From positions 1 to 43,165 of the forward strand of contig JAJYZJ010000011.1 of the NCBI GenBank assembly GCA_021800035.1: a stretch of DNA of 43,165 nt. Reading direction: 5' to 3'. This DNA comes from an archaeon. Its GTDB lineage: Archaea; Thermoproteota; Thermoprotei_A; Marsarchaeales; Marsarchaeaceae. The notes below the pieces were generated by a model. The model saw nothing but the letters and a program-made list of their open reading frames with translations. It did no database searches and was not told the origin of the DNA. The position numbers and the translations under genes were made by a program. This document shows, one piece after another, positions 8,720 to 15,859 of the stretch. Each line of letters starts with the position of its first letter. Positions within the stretch are counted from its first letter, which is position 1.

Positions 8720-9592
8720 ATGACCTCACTGCTCGAATACACTTTGCTCATGTTTCTTATTTCCATTTTGGCAGGATTTGTTGGTTCTCTTATTGGGATT
8801 GGAGGCGGGATTATAGTTGTTCCAGTGCTTACACTCTTGTTCAACGTTCCACTTGGATTTGCAATTGGAGCTAGCATTGTTTCAGTAATTGCAACCTCAA
8901 GTGGGGCCGCGTCTGCCTATGTAAAAGACAGGATAACCAATCTGAGGATAGGTATGTTTCTGGAGATAGCAACTTCAACAGGGGCGGTAGTAGGTGCTGT
9001 TACTACTATCTTTCTCATAAAGAGTTCTCTCTCATGGATCGTTTATATCGTGTTTGGGATTGTCCTGCTTTCTTCGTCATACGACCTTTACAGGAAGTCA
9101 AAGAAAGGAATTGATTTTACGCAGTCAGCCGTCAACGCTAGGCCAAATAGGCTTGGTGAAAGCCTAAACCTGAAGGGAGAATACTATGATGGCGCGCTAC
9201 AACAACACATTAAATACGAGGCAACTCGAGTTCCGGGTGGTCTGGCTGTGATGTTCTGTGCGGGCCTCGTTTCAGGATTACTCGGTATTGGAAGCGGAGC
9301 CCTGAAGGTCATAGGCATGGACACACTCATGCGTCTACCATTCAAGGTCTCTACAACAACAAGCAACTTCATGATCGGTGTCACTGCGGCTGCGAGCACC
9401 GGCATTTTTTACATTGGGGGGTTTGTGAACCCATTAATAGCTGCACCCGTAATGGTTGGAGTTGTGATGGGTTCCTTTGCTGGCACAAAGACGCTGGTTA
9501 GATCCAAACCTTCTTCCTTGCGACTTGTGTTTATCGTAGTGCTACTGATTCTGGGCATTGAAATGCTCCAGAGGGGAGCTGTGCTAGTCTAA
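8720..9592 (+). CDS. TauE/SafE-family membrane permease
   Basis: A 290-aa integral membrane protein with about eight hydrophobic helices in two halves. Each half carries the glycine-rich signature of the family: GSLIGIGGGIIVVPVL near residue 30 and SGLLGIGSGALKV near 190. Helix starts GASIVSVIATSSGAASAYV and the matching 'STTTSNFMIGVTAAAS' segment are typical. Members export sulfite, sulfoacetate or related anions, or import them; the substrate is not readable. The next gene, 10 nt away, is a DUF1634 protein, a common partner of this permease type, so the two probably form one unit. Together they lie next to the accessory island. Confidence 0.88.
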   Translation: MTSLLEYTLLMFLISILAGFVGSLIGIGGGIIVVPVLTLLFNVPLGFAIGASIVSVIATSSGAASAYVKDRITNLRIGMFLEIATSTGAVVGAVTTIFLIKSSLSWIVYIVFGIVLLSSSYDLYRKSKKGIDFTQSAVNARPNRLGESLNLKGEYYDGALQQHIKYEATRVPGGLAVMFCAGLVSGLLGIGSGALKVIGMDTLMRLPFKVSTTTSNFMIGVTAAASTGIFYIGGFVNPLIAAPVMVGVVMGSFAGTKTLVRSKPSSLRLVFIVVLLILGIEMLQRGAVLV

Positions 9593-9602
9593 AGGAGCGG
9601 GA

Positions 9603-10031
9603 GTGAGCCTCAAGTTGAACAAAGAAGACAATTCAGCAGAATCGAAAATCGATTTTAATGCCATAATAGGAAATATCCTGAGATATGGCGTTACACTGAG
9701 CAGTGTCTTAGTAGTTGCCAGCATAGCTTTCATCTTTGCTGGCCACGCGTCAAGAGATTTACCGAATAGTGTAAGTCAGCTCATACAGACGAATTACGGG
9801 AGGCCGACAGTAGACTTTGATGAGTTCGTTAGCGGGATTTTGAGCTTAAATCCTATGTATATACTTCAACTGGGCTTCCTGATACTTCTTGCCACCCCGA
9901 TAGTGAGAGTCGGGGCTTCGATTGTGTTATTCGCGTTTGAGAAGGACAAGGCGTATGTTTTAGTGACTACTTTTGTGTTTGTCGTTCTGCTCTTCAGCAT
10001 ATTCGTAGTAGGTCCGATTGAAGCCAGGTAG
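9603..10031 (+). CDS. DUF1634-type membrane protein
   Basis: A 142-aa protein with a charged N-terminus and three hydrophobic segments at about residues 25-48, 80-108 and 116-138. The GNILRYGVTLSS entry to the first helix and the TPIVRVGASIVLFAFEKD stretch match the DUF1634 family, whose members are usually encoded beside TauE/SafE permeases. The start is GTG at 9603, preceded by a purine-rich AAAGGAGCGGGA that can serve as a ribosome-binding site. It is probably co-translated with the permease and may be an accessory subunit; no biochemical role is known to me. Confidence 0.75.
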   Translation: MSLKLNKEDNSAESKIDFNAIIGNILRYGVTLSSVLVVASIAFIFAGHASRDLPNSVSQLIQTNYGRPTVDFDEFVSGILSLNPMYILQLGFLILLATPIVRVGASIVLFAFEKDKAYVLVTTFVFVVLLFSIFVVGPIEAR

Positions 10032-10363
10032 TTGGATGGCCAAAACTTCATCAACCGGAATAATGGATTCAATGGAACCGGCCATCTTATCTCTTAATCC
10101 AGTTCACGGTAGTTTTTCTTGTTCGACGCTTGAAAAGAAGGTGCAATGAGTTCTCGTGAGGGTCCGGTCTCCGCTTTTAGACGTGTTCGGGACATAAGTG
10201 CAGAGCATGCTTTCCAAATACTGATACAGTCAGCTTCTTAGGGGGTTTTATCAGTATTTTCGATTCACTCCTACATCTGCAGAGGAGGCAGTGAAGCATG
10301 CAATTCTGATTTTGGTGGTGTGATTGTTGGTTCAAAGGTTAAACTCCTGAATAAAAATCAGAC
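10032..10363. other. Gene-free stretch before the recombinase remnant
   Basis: No reading frame here looks coding. It contains a 7-bp inverted pair, GATGGCC (10035-10041) and GGCCATC (10080-10086), just after the DUF1634 stop, possibly a terminator stem. A stronger 11-bp inverted repeat lies at 10216-10259. An A/T-rich AATAAAAAT directly precedes the recombinase frame. Confidence 0.4.
10216..10259. repeat. 11-bp perfect inverted repeat with 22-nt spacer
   Basis: AAATACTGATA (10216-10226) is the exact reverse complement of TATCAGTATTT (10249-10259). The spacer is C/T/G-rich and ends in GGGGGTTT. It sits about 100 nt upstream of a decayed tyrosine recombinase. It could be a recombinase or regulator site, a terminator or a remnant of an element end; the sequence alone does not decide. 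Confidence 0.6.
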
Positions 10364-11152
10364 ATGCGCCAGGGGACGGATGCGTCGCAGGATGATATCT
10401 ATATGAGGGTATATTCCTGCTGCTCAGTTATGTTGCACGGATGGAAAAGGGTACCTGTTTTCGAGAACCGCCGTGCAATCCTAGACTTTCTCGACTGCAA
10501 ACTTGCAGAAGGTATCAAGGCGGGAAGGTTGACTAGGTATGTAACCACCCTCACCAAATTCTCGGGCTATCTGAACAAACCCTTTCGTGCTGCCACTCAG
10601 AAGGATATGGTGGATGCAGTCAGCCTTCTGGAAAGAGAGAAAACCGCCGATGTTACGACGGTTACGGAGAAAATCTGCATCAAGGTCTTCTTTCGCTGGC
10701 TCAAGGGAGACGAAGGCGGCTATTTACCAGAAATCGCCTGACTCAGAATCCGGAACAGGAGTGGCAGGAGGATTTTACCTGACAATCTGCTTAGTGTCGA
10801 CAAGATGAAAAGGATGGCAGAAGCGGACAAGATTCTCAGTAAGAGAGCGCTCGTTCTCTTGCTCTTCGAGACCGGTTGCAGGGTGGGCGAAGTGCTGAGC
10901 GCCCCCGTGTCCGCACTGGAGTTTGACGAGTACGGCGCAGTGTTGCGTGTCCACGGAAGGACCGGCGGTCGAAGGGCGCGCATAGTTTTCTCGGCTCCCA
11001 TACTCGCCGAGTGGCTGAACAACTACGCATGCAGGAAAAATCCGGGTACGCCTTTCTGGAATAAAAGTAAGGCAGAGTGACGAAAGACGGAGGCGGCTCA
11101 TTTACTGGGCTGTGCGCTCCTGGGGTCGGCCCACGCCCTGACGCATACATTC
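10364..11152 (+). pseudogene. Decayed tyrosine recombinase (XerC/D-type integrase)
   Basis: One frame codes first for a helical core-binding domain (10364-10738: FENRRAILDFLDCK, LTRYVTTLTKFSGYL, FFRWLKGDEGG). After an in-frame TGA at 10739-10741 it continues with LRIRNRSGRRILPDNLL and the start of the catalytic domain. That part has the first catalytic Arg in LFETGCRVGEVL and the beta-hairpin HGRTGGRRARIVF. A second TGA at 11078-11080 cuts the frame. Beyond it, in the same frame, HALTHTFS (11132-11155) looks like a worn HxLRH box with the Arg lost. No nucleophilic Tyr motif was found. Size up to the break, about 260 codons, fits most of an archaeal integrase. It is probably inactive and marks past integration. 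Confidence 0.75.
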
Positions 11153-11319
11153 AGCTTCAATAGCCCTCCCGCGGCCAGTGGCGAACCCACCGAAAATAAG
11201 GAATTTGCGCGGGCCTCAACAATACGAGCGATAAGAGGAAAATATTTATGCTATGCCGAAGTCAGCCAAAATAAGCCGTACGTGAGGCTCCCTCCGGATA
11301 TCGAGCAGCCGCTTGGATC

Positions 11320-11469
11320 ATGCGAGACCTCGCTAGGAAGGTAAAAGCGGATTTGGTTATAGTACGCGTTCTCAAAGATGGCCCTTTGGAAACTTCATGT
11401 GCAACAACCGAAGTATTCTTGATGCAAAGCGAAGCCATAACGTTGGGTAGCTTTTTTAGGAAAGAGTAA
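11320..11469 (+). CDS. Possible 49-aa hypothetical protein or gene remnant
   Basis: ATG at 11320 opens a 49-codon frame with a protein-like composition (RKVKADLVIVRVLKDG, then ITLGSFFRKE). The frame stays open 14 codons upstream of the ATG (REAPSGYRAAAW) without a start. A TATA-like AAATATTTA lies at about 11239-11247, before an ATG at 11254 in another frame, so a frameshifted gene of about 70 codons is conceivable. I do not recognise it. The rest of 11153-11728 shows nothing I can support. Confidence 0.2.
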   Translation: MRDLARKVKADLVIVRVLKDGPLETSCATTEVFLMQSEAITLGSFFRKE

Positions 11470-11731
11470 CGCACCCAAAAAACACATAAAGAAACAGAGC
11501 CCAACAGGCAAGCAACTTTCGGACACACTGGTTTTAACGACAGAAAACTGAGACGTAACTGGTCAAGTTCATGGGCGAAACAAAGACTCGCAACAGATCA
11601 GGTGATAAGCCGCAGACTTTTGCAAACGTTTTCTCATTTTTCGTTCAAAGCATTTTTGCAAGGGGCATGACGTTGTTGGTTTAAGTTATTCTCTATTTCA
11701 CCGCGATACTCCTGATACATGGACCATAAAT

Positions 11732-11739
11732 CATATAAG
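11732..11739 (+). promoter_or_regulatory. TATA box, leaderless promoter
   Basis: CATATAAG is centred about 24 nt before the ATG at 11759, the spacing expected for an archaeal promoter whose transcript starts at or next to the start codon. Confidence 0.55.
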
Positions 11740-11758
11740 GTGACCACTAATCTTCATC

Positions 11759-12181
11759 ATGCCGAAAGTGAGAGTTAAGATTCTAGCAGTCGGCATAGTC
11801 TTTCTACTCCTTGGCGCCGGAGTAATAGTAATAGGTATTAGCGAGATGCAGAATGCGAGCTATTCTGTGTCCGGCTTTGGATATACAGGAACTGTTGCAA
11901 GCTCGCAGTTTCAGACGGGGGAAATAATCACGGCTTTCGGCGGAGTGTTCGCACTGATCGGTTTGATAGCGACAGTATATGGTGCAGCGTCGCACAAAGT
12001 CGTGGCTGCATACGAACCCAAAGGAATGAAAGAGGTATCCAGTTACCAACAGCCGGAGCGGTTCACCCAGTCCACTTTCTCTGCAGGTCAACCCCAGAAC
12101 GGCGTCAGGTACTGTCCTAATTGTGGAGCGGAAGTCCCCCGAGAACACAGTTTCTGCTATGCATGCGGTCAAAAGCAGTAA
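11759..12181 (+). CDS. Membrane protein with C-terminal zinc ribbon
   Basis: A 140-aa protein. Two hydrophobic segments (about 8-28 and 60-82) flank a loop of about 30 residues rich in Ser, Gly and Tyr. A polar linker (85-115) leads to a C-terminal zinc ribbon, RYCPNCGAEVP...FCYACGQ, with two CxxC knuckles. The ribbon would face the cytoplasm in an N-in, C-in topology. Function is unknown; such ribbons often mediate protein or nucleic-acid contacts. The clear TATA box at -24 indicates a leaderless transcript and a live gene despite the decayed surroundings. Compare the gene at 12844, which has the same parts in the opposite order. Confidence 0.7.
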   Translation: MPKVRVKILAVGIVFLLLGAGVIVIGISEMQNASYSVSGFGYTGTVASSQFQTGEIITAFGGVFALIGLIATVYGAASHKVVAAYEPKGMKEVSSYQQPERFTQSTFSAGQPQNGVRYCPNCGAEVPREHSFCYACGQKQ

Positions 12182-12811
12182 TTATTGAGAGACATAAAGG
12201 GTCAATTTTCTATTCTTAGTGGTAAGAGGATTCTAGCCACTTTTTCAGGAGCTGAGTGGAAGTAATTGCTACAGCTGCCTGAGTTTCTCCAGAACAATAC
12301 TAGGGGCAGTCTGAGCATTCTGGCCAATCCAAAACTCATGGGAACAGAAAACACGCTTGCGTTTCTACGAGCAGCCGGCGTTTTCTGGGCGAAAAACTGT
12401 GGTTTGTCGCGTTACTCTGAACCTGAGCCGATACCCGATCACGAGAAGGAGGCTACTGATAGAAGAAACGCCTGGTGTTTAGAGCGCTTACCGACACAGT
12501 ATACTGAATAGCTCGATTTCCTTTACCGGAAGTGGAACCTTTCCCAAGTTGGTTTGCGCGAAGATTCTGAAGCAAGAGAAGGCGGCAGGCTCATACATTG
12601 GCCATCTGGTCAGAAACACGGTAATAAAGGTAGTATAGAAGAGGTAGCATTCTAGACGCTCGCAATTATCTCTCCATCCATATGTCCTGTGATTAAGGAG
12701 CCCCAGCGCCTTGAGCCTCAACCTGACAGACCTATAATCTCGGTTCAATCTCAATTAGTGCGACTTCGGGTGAACTCTTAAGTTAGGACTAGACTTTACT
12801 CTACTAGGAGG
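12182..12811. other. Gene-free stretch between the zinc-ribbon genes
   Basis: About 630 nt without a frame I can support. An open frame at 12266-12511 (TTG start) and one at 12488-12754 on the minus strand have no recognisable motif, no promoter at a sensible distance and no conserved look. It may be eroded element DNA. Confidence 0.4.
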
Positions 12812-12820
12812 ATTTTTAAG
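12812..12820 (+). promoter_or_regulatory. TATA-like box, leaderless promoter
   Basis: ATTTTTAAG is centred about 28 nt before the TTG start at 12844. A GGAGG lies just upstream of it at 12807-12811 and is too far from the start to act as a ribosome-binding site. Confidence 0.45.
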
Positions 12821-12843
12821 GCACTGCTCATCGAGAGCTTAGA

Positions 12844-13242
12844 TTGCCCTTTTGTGGATATTGTGGCAAAGAGTATTCCGTCGATTCCAAATTCTGCTCG
12901 AATTGTGGCCGTGCGCTTCCGGGCGCTTCAACCCAATCTGACTCTTCGCAATCTCCAGAGCTTGGCCAAAAGGTCAGTTTATCCGCAGGGGAATTCTCTG
13001 GAAGGCACGGAAAGCGCATTGACCTCGGGCAAATCTACGTAGGCGCGATGCTACTAGTGGCTTCGCTTATTGTGGTAGTTACCGGTCTCTTCCTTTATAC
13101 CTCCGAGGAAGTTTGCTATTCTGGCGCTGTTAACTGCGGTCCCGACCCAACGTCCACTGGAGTAGGCGGTCTATTTACAGTAACAGGAATATTCGGTCTT
13201 GCAGTGGCTCCATATTTTATCATCAGCGCATTCCGAAAATAG
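12844..13242 (+). CDS. Membrane protein with N-terminal zinc ribbon
   Basis: A 132-aa protein starting with a zinc ribbon (FCGYCGKEY...FCSNCGRALP, cysteines near residues 4, 7, 18 and 21). A Ser/Gln-rich linker (25-60) follows, then two hydrophobic helices (about 64-87 and 108-128) separated by a loop containing two further cysteines (VCYSGAVNCG). TTG at 12844 is the only start that keeps the first CxxC, and the TATA-like box fits it. The layout is the mirror of the protein at 11759. Function is unknown; a ribbon on the cytoplasmic side is expected. Confidence 0.7.
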   Translation: MPFCGYCGKEYSVDSKFCSNCGRALPGASTQSDSSQSPELGQKVSLSAGEFSGRHGKRIDLGQIYVGAMLLVASLIVVVTGLFLYTSEEVCYSGAVNCGPDPTSTGVGGLFTVTGIFGLAVAPYFIISAFRK

Positions 13243-13347
13243 ACGGAATCGGCAGCGCGGGACAAGTGATCCAGTGACAACTATAGAAGGGCGAATTCGC
13301 ATTATTTCCAGTCCTCAAGGGGAGGATTTCATGGCTTTAAGATCGGA

Positions 13348-13473
13348 ATGCTCTGTAGCAAATGTGCTCAACCAAAGCTCTCATGTGGTCGGCGCTGTGG
13401 TGGTAGTAACATAAATCCCTTTCAGTTTTCAGAGACTTCCTCAAATCGGCTCGGTATCACGTATCCGCCTTGA
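13348..13473 (+). pseudogene. Possible third zinc-ribbon remnant
   Basis: A 41-codon frame from ATG 13348 reads MLCSKCAQPKLSCGRRCGG, resembling an N-terminal zinc ribbon whose second knuckle is CxxxC instead of CxxC. No membrane helix follows. A GGAGG at 13321 is placed for an ATG at 13331, which lies in another frame and gives no sensible protein. This suggests a frameshifted or truncated copy of the neighbouring gene type, but the stretch is short and chance is possible. Confidence 0.22.
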
Positions 13474-13521
13474 TAGAATGGTGCCGCCTCATCCCCGCGA
13501 AGGAAACTTGGGTGGCAGAGA

Positions 13522-13992
13522 GTGTCAATTCCGGGGTGGGCTATCCTCCGTCTAACATATCTCCTTAGCGTTGTCGTCATTCTCTGCCTTATGATGACTC
13601 CCCATCCTTCAAGGGTGGCTGCTCAGAGTAACTCAAATCAATCAAGTGTTAGAGCCACTATTCAAGGTACATCGACGCTCTTCCAGAGCAGGACCTTCAG
13701 TCCGTGCCTCGGAATAGTCCTGCAGAGTTGTCCAATCAACCTTACCCTCAACGAAACGTTCTTGTCCAATCCAGAGTTCTCGCTTTTGGCGAGTGGAAGC
13801 ATACTCAATGAGGGGATGAACACTTCGGTGTCATCCAGTTTACAACAGACTTCTCCCCAAATTTCCTTGGTTCCTATAGTCACAATAAACGGAGTTGCAC
13901 GAACCATGAGTGCATTAATCCTCTCAAGTTCAGTGCAGATACCCAGTTCATATCCAGTTAACAACTGGGAGATCTCCGCAGCCGAGTCGTAG
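13522..13992 (+). CDS. Secreted or membrane-anchored protein of unknown function
   Basis: A 156-aa protein with an N-terminal hydrophobic segment (about residues 8-26, LRLTYLLSVVVILCLMM) followed by a small-residue region ending in VAAQS. This reads as a Sec signal peptide with cleavage after AAQ or nearby. The mature part is rich in Ser, Thr, Asn and Leu, with a single cysteine pair (PCLGIVLQSC) that could form a disulfide and several N-x-S/T sites (NLT, NTS), as in archaeal surface proteins. I recognise no domain. The start is GTG at 13522. It is the last gene of the accessory island. Confidence 0.5.
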   Translation: MSIPGWAILRLTYLLSVVVILCLMMTPHPSRVAAQSNSNQSSVRATIQGTSTLFQSRTFSPCLGIVLQSCPINLTLNETFLSNPEFSLLASGSILNEGMNTSVSSSLQQTSPQISLVPIVTINGVARTMSALILSSSVQIPSSYPVNNWEISAAES

Positions 13993-14206
13993 TGTTGATT
14001 TGTTCTGTTGCGCTTATGAATGGCGCCAGCTATTTACGCAAAATGTGCGGCTTGTCATTTGTGATATGTTCAACCGCTAGATTTTCTTTTGTCACGGGCG
14101 ACAGAATCCATGGTGCCGCTCAGCAGAATTCTTCAGCTAAAATCCGGCATGCCCACAACTGTCGGAAGCCCGCTTAATATGATGGCACTTCCCGGTGCAC
14201 CGAAAG

Positions 14207-14258
14207 GAACTTAAAGAACGACCGCAATGTCTTGGTATAACCTTGAAACTTTAAGTTC
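14207..14258. repeat. 10-bp perfect inverted repeat
   Basis: GAACTTAAAG (14207-14216) and CTTTAAGTTC (14249-14258) are exact reverse complements with a 32-nt spacer. Both arms contain a TTTAA core that could also be a TATA-like element. It lies in a gene-free gap of about 420 nt (13993-14414) whose other visible structure is the stem-loop at 14297. Confidence 0.55.
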
Positions 14259-14296
14259 GCGAATTGACGCTACAGTATAGTCGGCAATGTTCTATA

Positions 14297-14332
14297 ATGT
14301 CCACGGCTGGCTTCGCAAGCCAGCGGGGACAT
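14297..14332. other. Long two-part stem-loop
   Basis: An inner stem GCTGGCTT (14306-14313) pairs with AAGCCAGC (14317-14324) around a 3-nt loop. An outer stem ATGTCC (14297-14302) pairs with GGACAT (14327-14332) across a small internal bulge. That is 14 paired bases in 36 nt, outside any gene, downstream of the secreted-protein gene and facing the 3' end of the methyltransferase gene. It may be a terminator or part of a small RNA; no T run follows on the plus strand. Confidence 0.5.
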
Positions 14333-14414
14333 CCGTTCGCAATATTCGTGAATGTCTCACTTAGCAGTTAGCGTCATAGAGACCGTGTAACTCGGAATGA
14401 TTGGGCGAGTAGGC

Positions 14415-15005
14415 TCATCTGATATTCTTCTTCCAGACCAGGAGGTAGTGGTATGGCAATCTTTCGTAAGAGGAGGTCTTACTGAAGCCTGCCTGAAGCA
14501 TGATTGCTTCAGCCTGTTTCTTTGAGAGCCTCTTCTCGACAGGAGGGCCGAATTTGGTATGGGTTTTCTTCCAGTCAACTATCATCACCTTCCCATCGGG
14601 CTCTAAAGACTCACTGACGTTTCGCAATACAATATTCGCGTCGCCAAAGTCGTGCAGTGCATTCGCAATCAATATGAAGTCGAAAGTACCAAGATGCCAG
14701 GGGGTCTCCATTGCATCTTTAATAACCAGGCGATAGTTCGAGAATCCGACTGCCTCGAGCCTCTCTCTGCTTATCTCTATCGCAAGCGGTTGTGAGTCGA
14801 TTCCGAGGACGAATCCCTGCGGGCCTACGAGAGTGGCGGCGTGACTAAGAAAGTATCCGGGTCCACAGGCAACTTCTAGTAGCCTCTTACCCTTGAGGTC
14901 ACCGAATTGTCTGAGTATAAGTTGTGGGTTTTGCCACTTCTTGCGCTCGTCTGACAGAAGGATTTTGTAGAACTCAATTAAGTCAGAGTGATGGCTGTCC
15001 TTCAC
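14415..15005 (-). CDS. Class I SAM-dependent methyltransferase
   Basis: A 196-aa single-domain methyltransferase. Motif I is LLEVACGPGYFLSHA (about residues 42-56) and the acidic end of strand 2 is VLGIDSQP. A DAMETPWH segment follows, then motif IV FDFILIANALHDF and post-motif LEPDGKVMIVDWKK. This arrangement is that of small-molecule or arsenite/ubiquinone-type methyltransferases; the acceptor is not evident. The start is GTG at 15005. It lies about 100 nt downstream of dph6 on the same strand and may be read from the same transcript. Confidence 0.85.
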   Translation of the reverse strand: MKDSHHSDLIEFYKILLSDERKKWQNPQLILRQFGDLKGKRLLEVACGPGYFLSHAATLVGPQGFVLGIDSQPLAIEISRERLEAVGFSNYRLVIKDAMETPWHLGTFDFILIANALHDFGDANIVLRNVSESLEPDGKVMIVDWKKTHTKFGPPVEKRLSKKQAEAIMLQAGFSKTSSYERLPYHYLLVWKKNIR

Positions 15006-15101
15006 TTTCGACAGCCGAATCCGATGACTGAGTCAATTTAACTTTGTGGTTTGTATCGACATTACGTGAGAGCAGGTTGGAGCAGCGTAGCCTGGTCCAA
15101 G

Positions 15102-15821
15102 TCAAAATTGCGGAGGTTCTATGGTCACGAGGGGTTCACTTGATTTGGAAGCAAGCAAAATCGACGAAACTCTGAACTCGCTCCTATTGAGGCCGGGTGA
15201 CACACTGCCTTTCAGCCTGAGCGCGTTTCTGAACAGGGGGCAGTCAAGGACCGCGCTCTCGTACTCCCCGCCTTCTCCGACAACGCTCACGCCGTAGCGA
15301 GAGTTGAGCCGTGCCAATCTTTCGACATCGTTGGCACTGATAACATGTCCCAACCAGCTGGAATCCAGCCCCATCGCATAGACACCTGACATAATGAATT
15401 TGAACCCACAATCCAGATAGTTGTTCAATAACTTGACTGGGTCTACGTGCCAAAGAGGGCTGAAACTCTTGAGGCCACTGTCCGAACACGCACGGTCCAT
15501 CCTCCGCCTTTGATATTCACTTGATACCCCCCCATTAACGACGGCATCAAATCCGTGACTTTTTGATAAGGCGGCCAGTCCGGCCGTAAAGCCTTCGACT
15601 TCAGCTTCTTTTCCTGCAGCGGCTCGTAGTTCCAAGAGTGGCAAGCCTGCCGCTTCGGCTTGATATCTGACGATTCCAAGATTGATTGTGTGGAACATGA
15701 AGGACTCAGTTTCTGCGGGTTTTACAGTAAGGAAGGCTCGAAGGCTCCAACCTTGGGAAACCATATGATAGGCAGCGAACAGGGAATCTTTTCCTCCACT
15801 AATCAATGCGACAAAATCCAT
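15102..15821 (-). CDS. dph6: Diphthine--ammonia ligase (Dph6 family)
   Basis: A 239-aa N-type ATP pyrophosphatase. It opens with the PP-loop ALISGGKDSLFAAYHM. It also shows the family segments GGVSSEYQRRRMDRAC (about residue 97), SPLWHVDPVKLL, the GVYAMGLDSSWLG strand and GEGGEYESAVLDCPLF near 180. The enzyme amidates diphthine on elongation factor 2, the last step of diphthamide synthesis. Length is typical of the short archaeal form. The ATG at 15821 begins directly with the first strand. It is divergent from the SAH deaminase gene with only 38 nt between start codons. Confidence 0.92.
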   Translation of the reverse strand: MDFVALISGGKDSLFAAYHMVSQGWSLRAFLTVKPAETESFMFHTINLGIVRYQAEAAGLPLLELRAAAGKEAEVEGFTAGLAALSKSHGFDAVVNGGVSSEYQRRRMDRACSDSGLKSFSPLWHVDPVKLLNNYLDCGFKFIMSGVYAMGLDSSWLGHVISANDVERLARLNSRYGVSVVGEGGEYESAVLDCPLFRNALRLKGSVSPGLNRSEFRVSSILLASKSSEPLVTIEPPQF

Positions 15822-15824
15822 AGC

Positions 15825-15831
15825 ATTTATA
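15825..15831 (+). promoter_or_regulatory. TATA-like box of the SAH deaminase gene
   Basis: ATTTATA is centred 32 nt before the ATG at 15860. It lies 4 nt from the dph6 start codon, so initiation for the two divergent genes may interfere. Confidence 0.45.
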
Positions 15832-15859
15832 CCGTGAGCTACCGATATGGCACGCCGCG

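Noticed and set aside
11239-11280. AAATATTTA followed by ATG at 11254 as a leaderless gene start
   Set aside because: The box is too close to the ATG and the frame ends after 10 codons; kept only as context for the 11320 frame.
12266-12511. 81-codon plus-strand frame between the zinc-ribbon genes
   Set aside because: TTG start only, no motif, no promoter at a sensible distance, and the composition is not protein-like.
12488-12754. 88-codon minus-strand frame
   Set aside because: Rich in Arg, Tyr and Cys without any pattern; overlaps another weak frame and has no promoter.
13992-14177. 61-codon frame after the secreted-protein gene
   Set aside because: Starts in the stop region of the preceding gene and shows no domain; rich in Cys, Ser and Arg as random frames here are.
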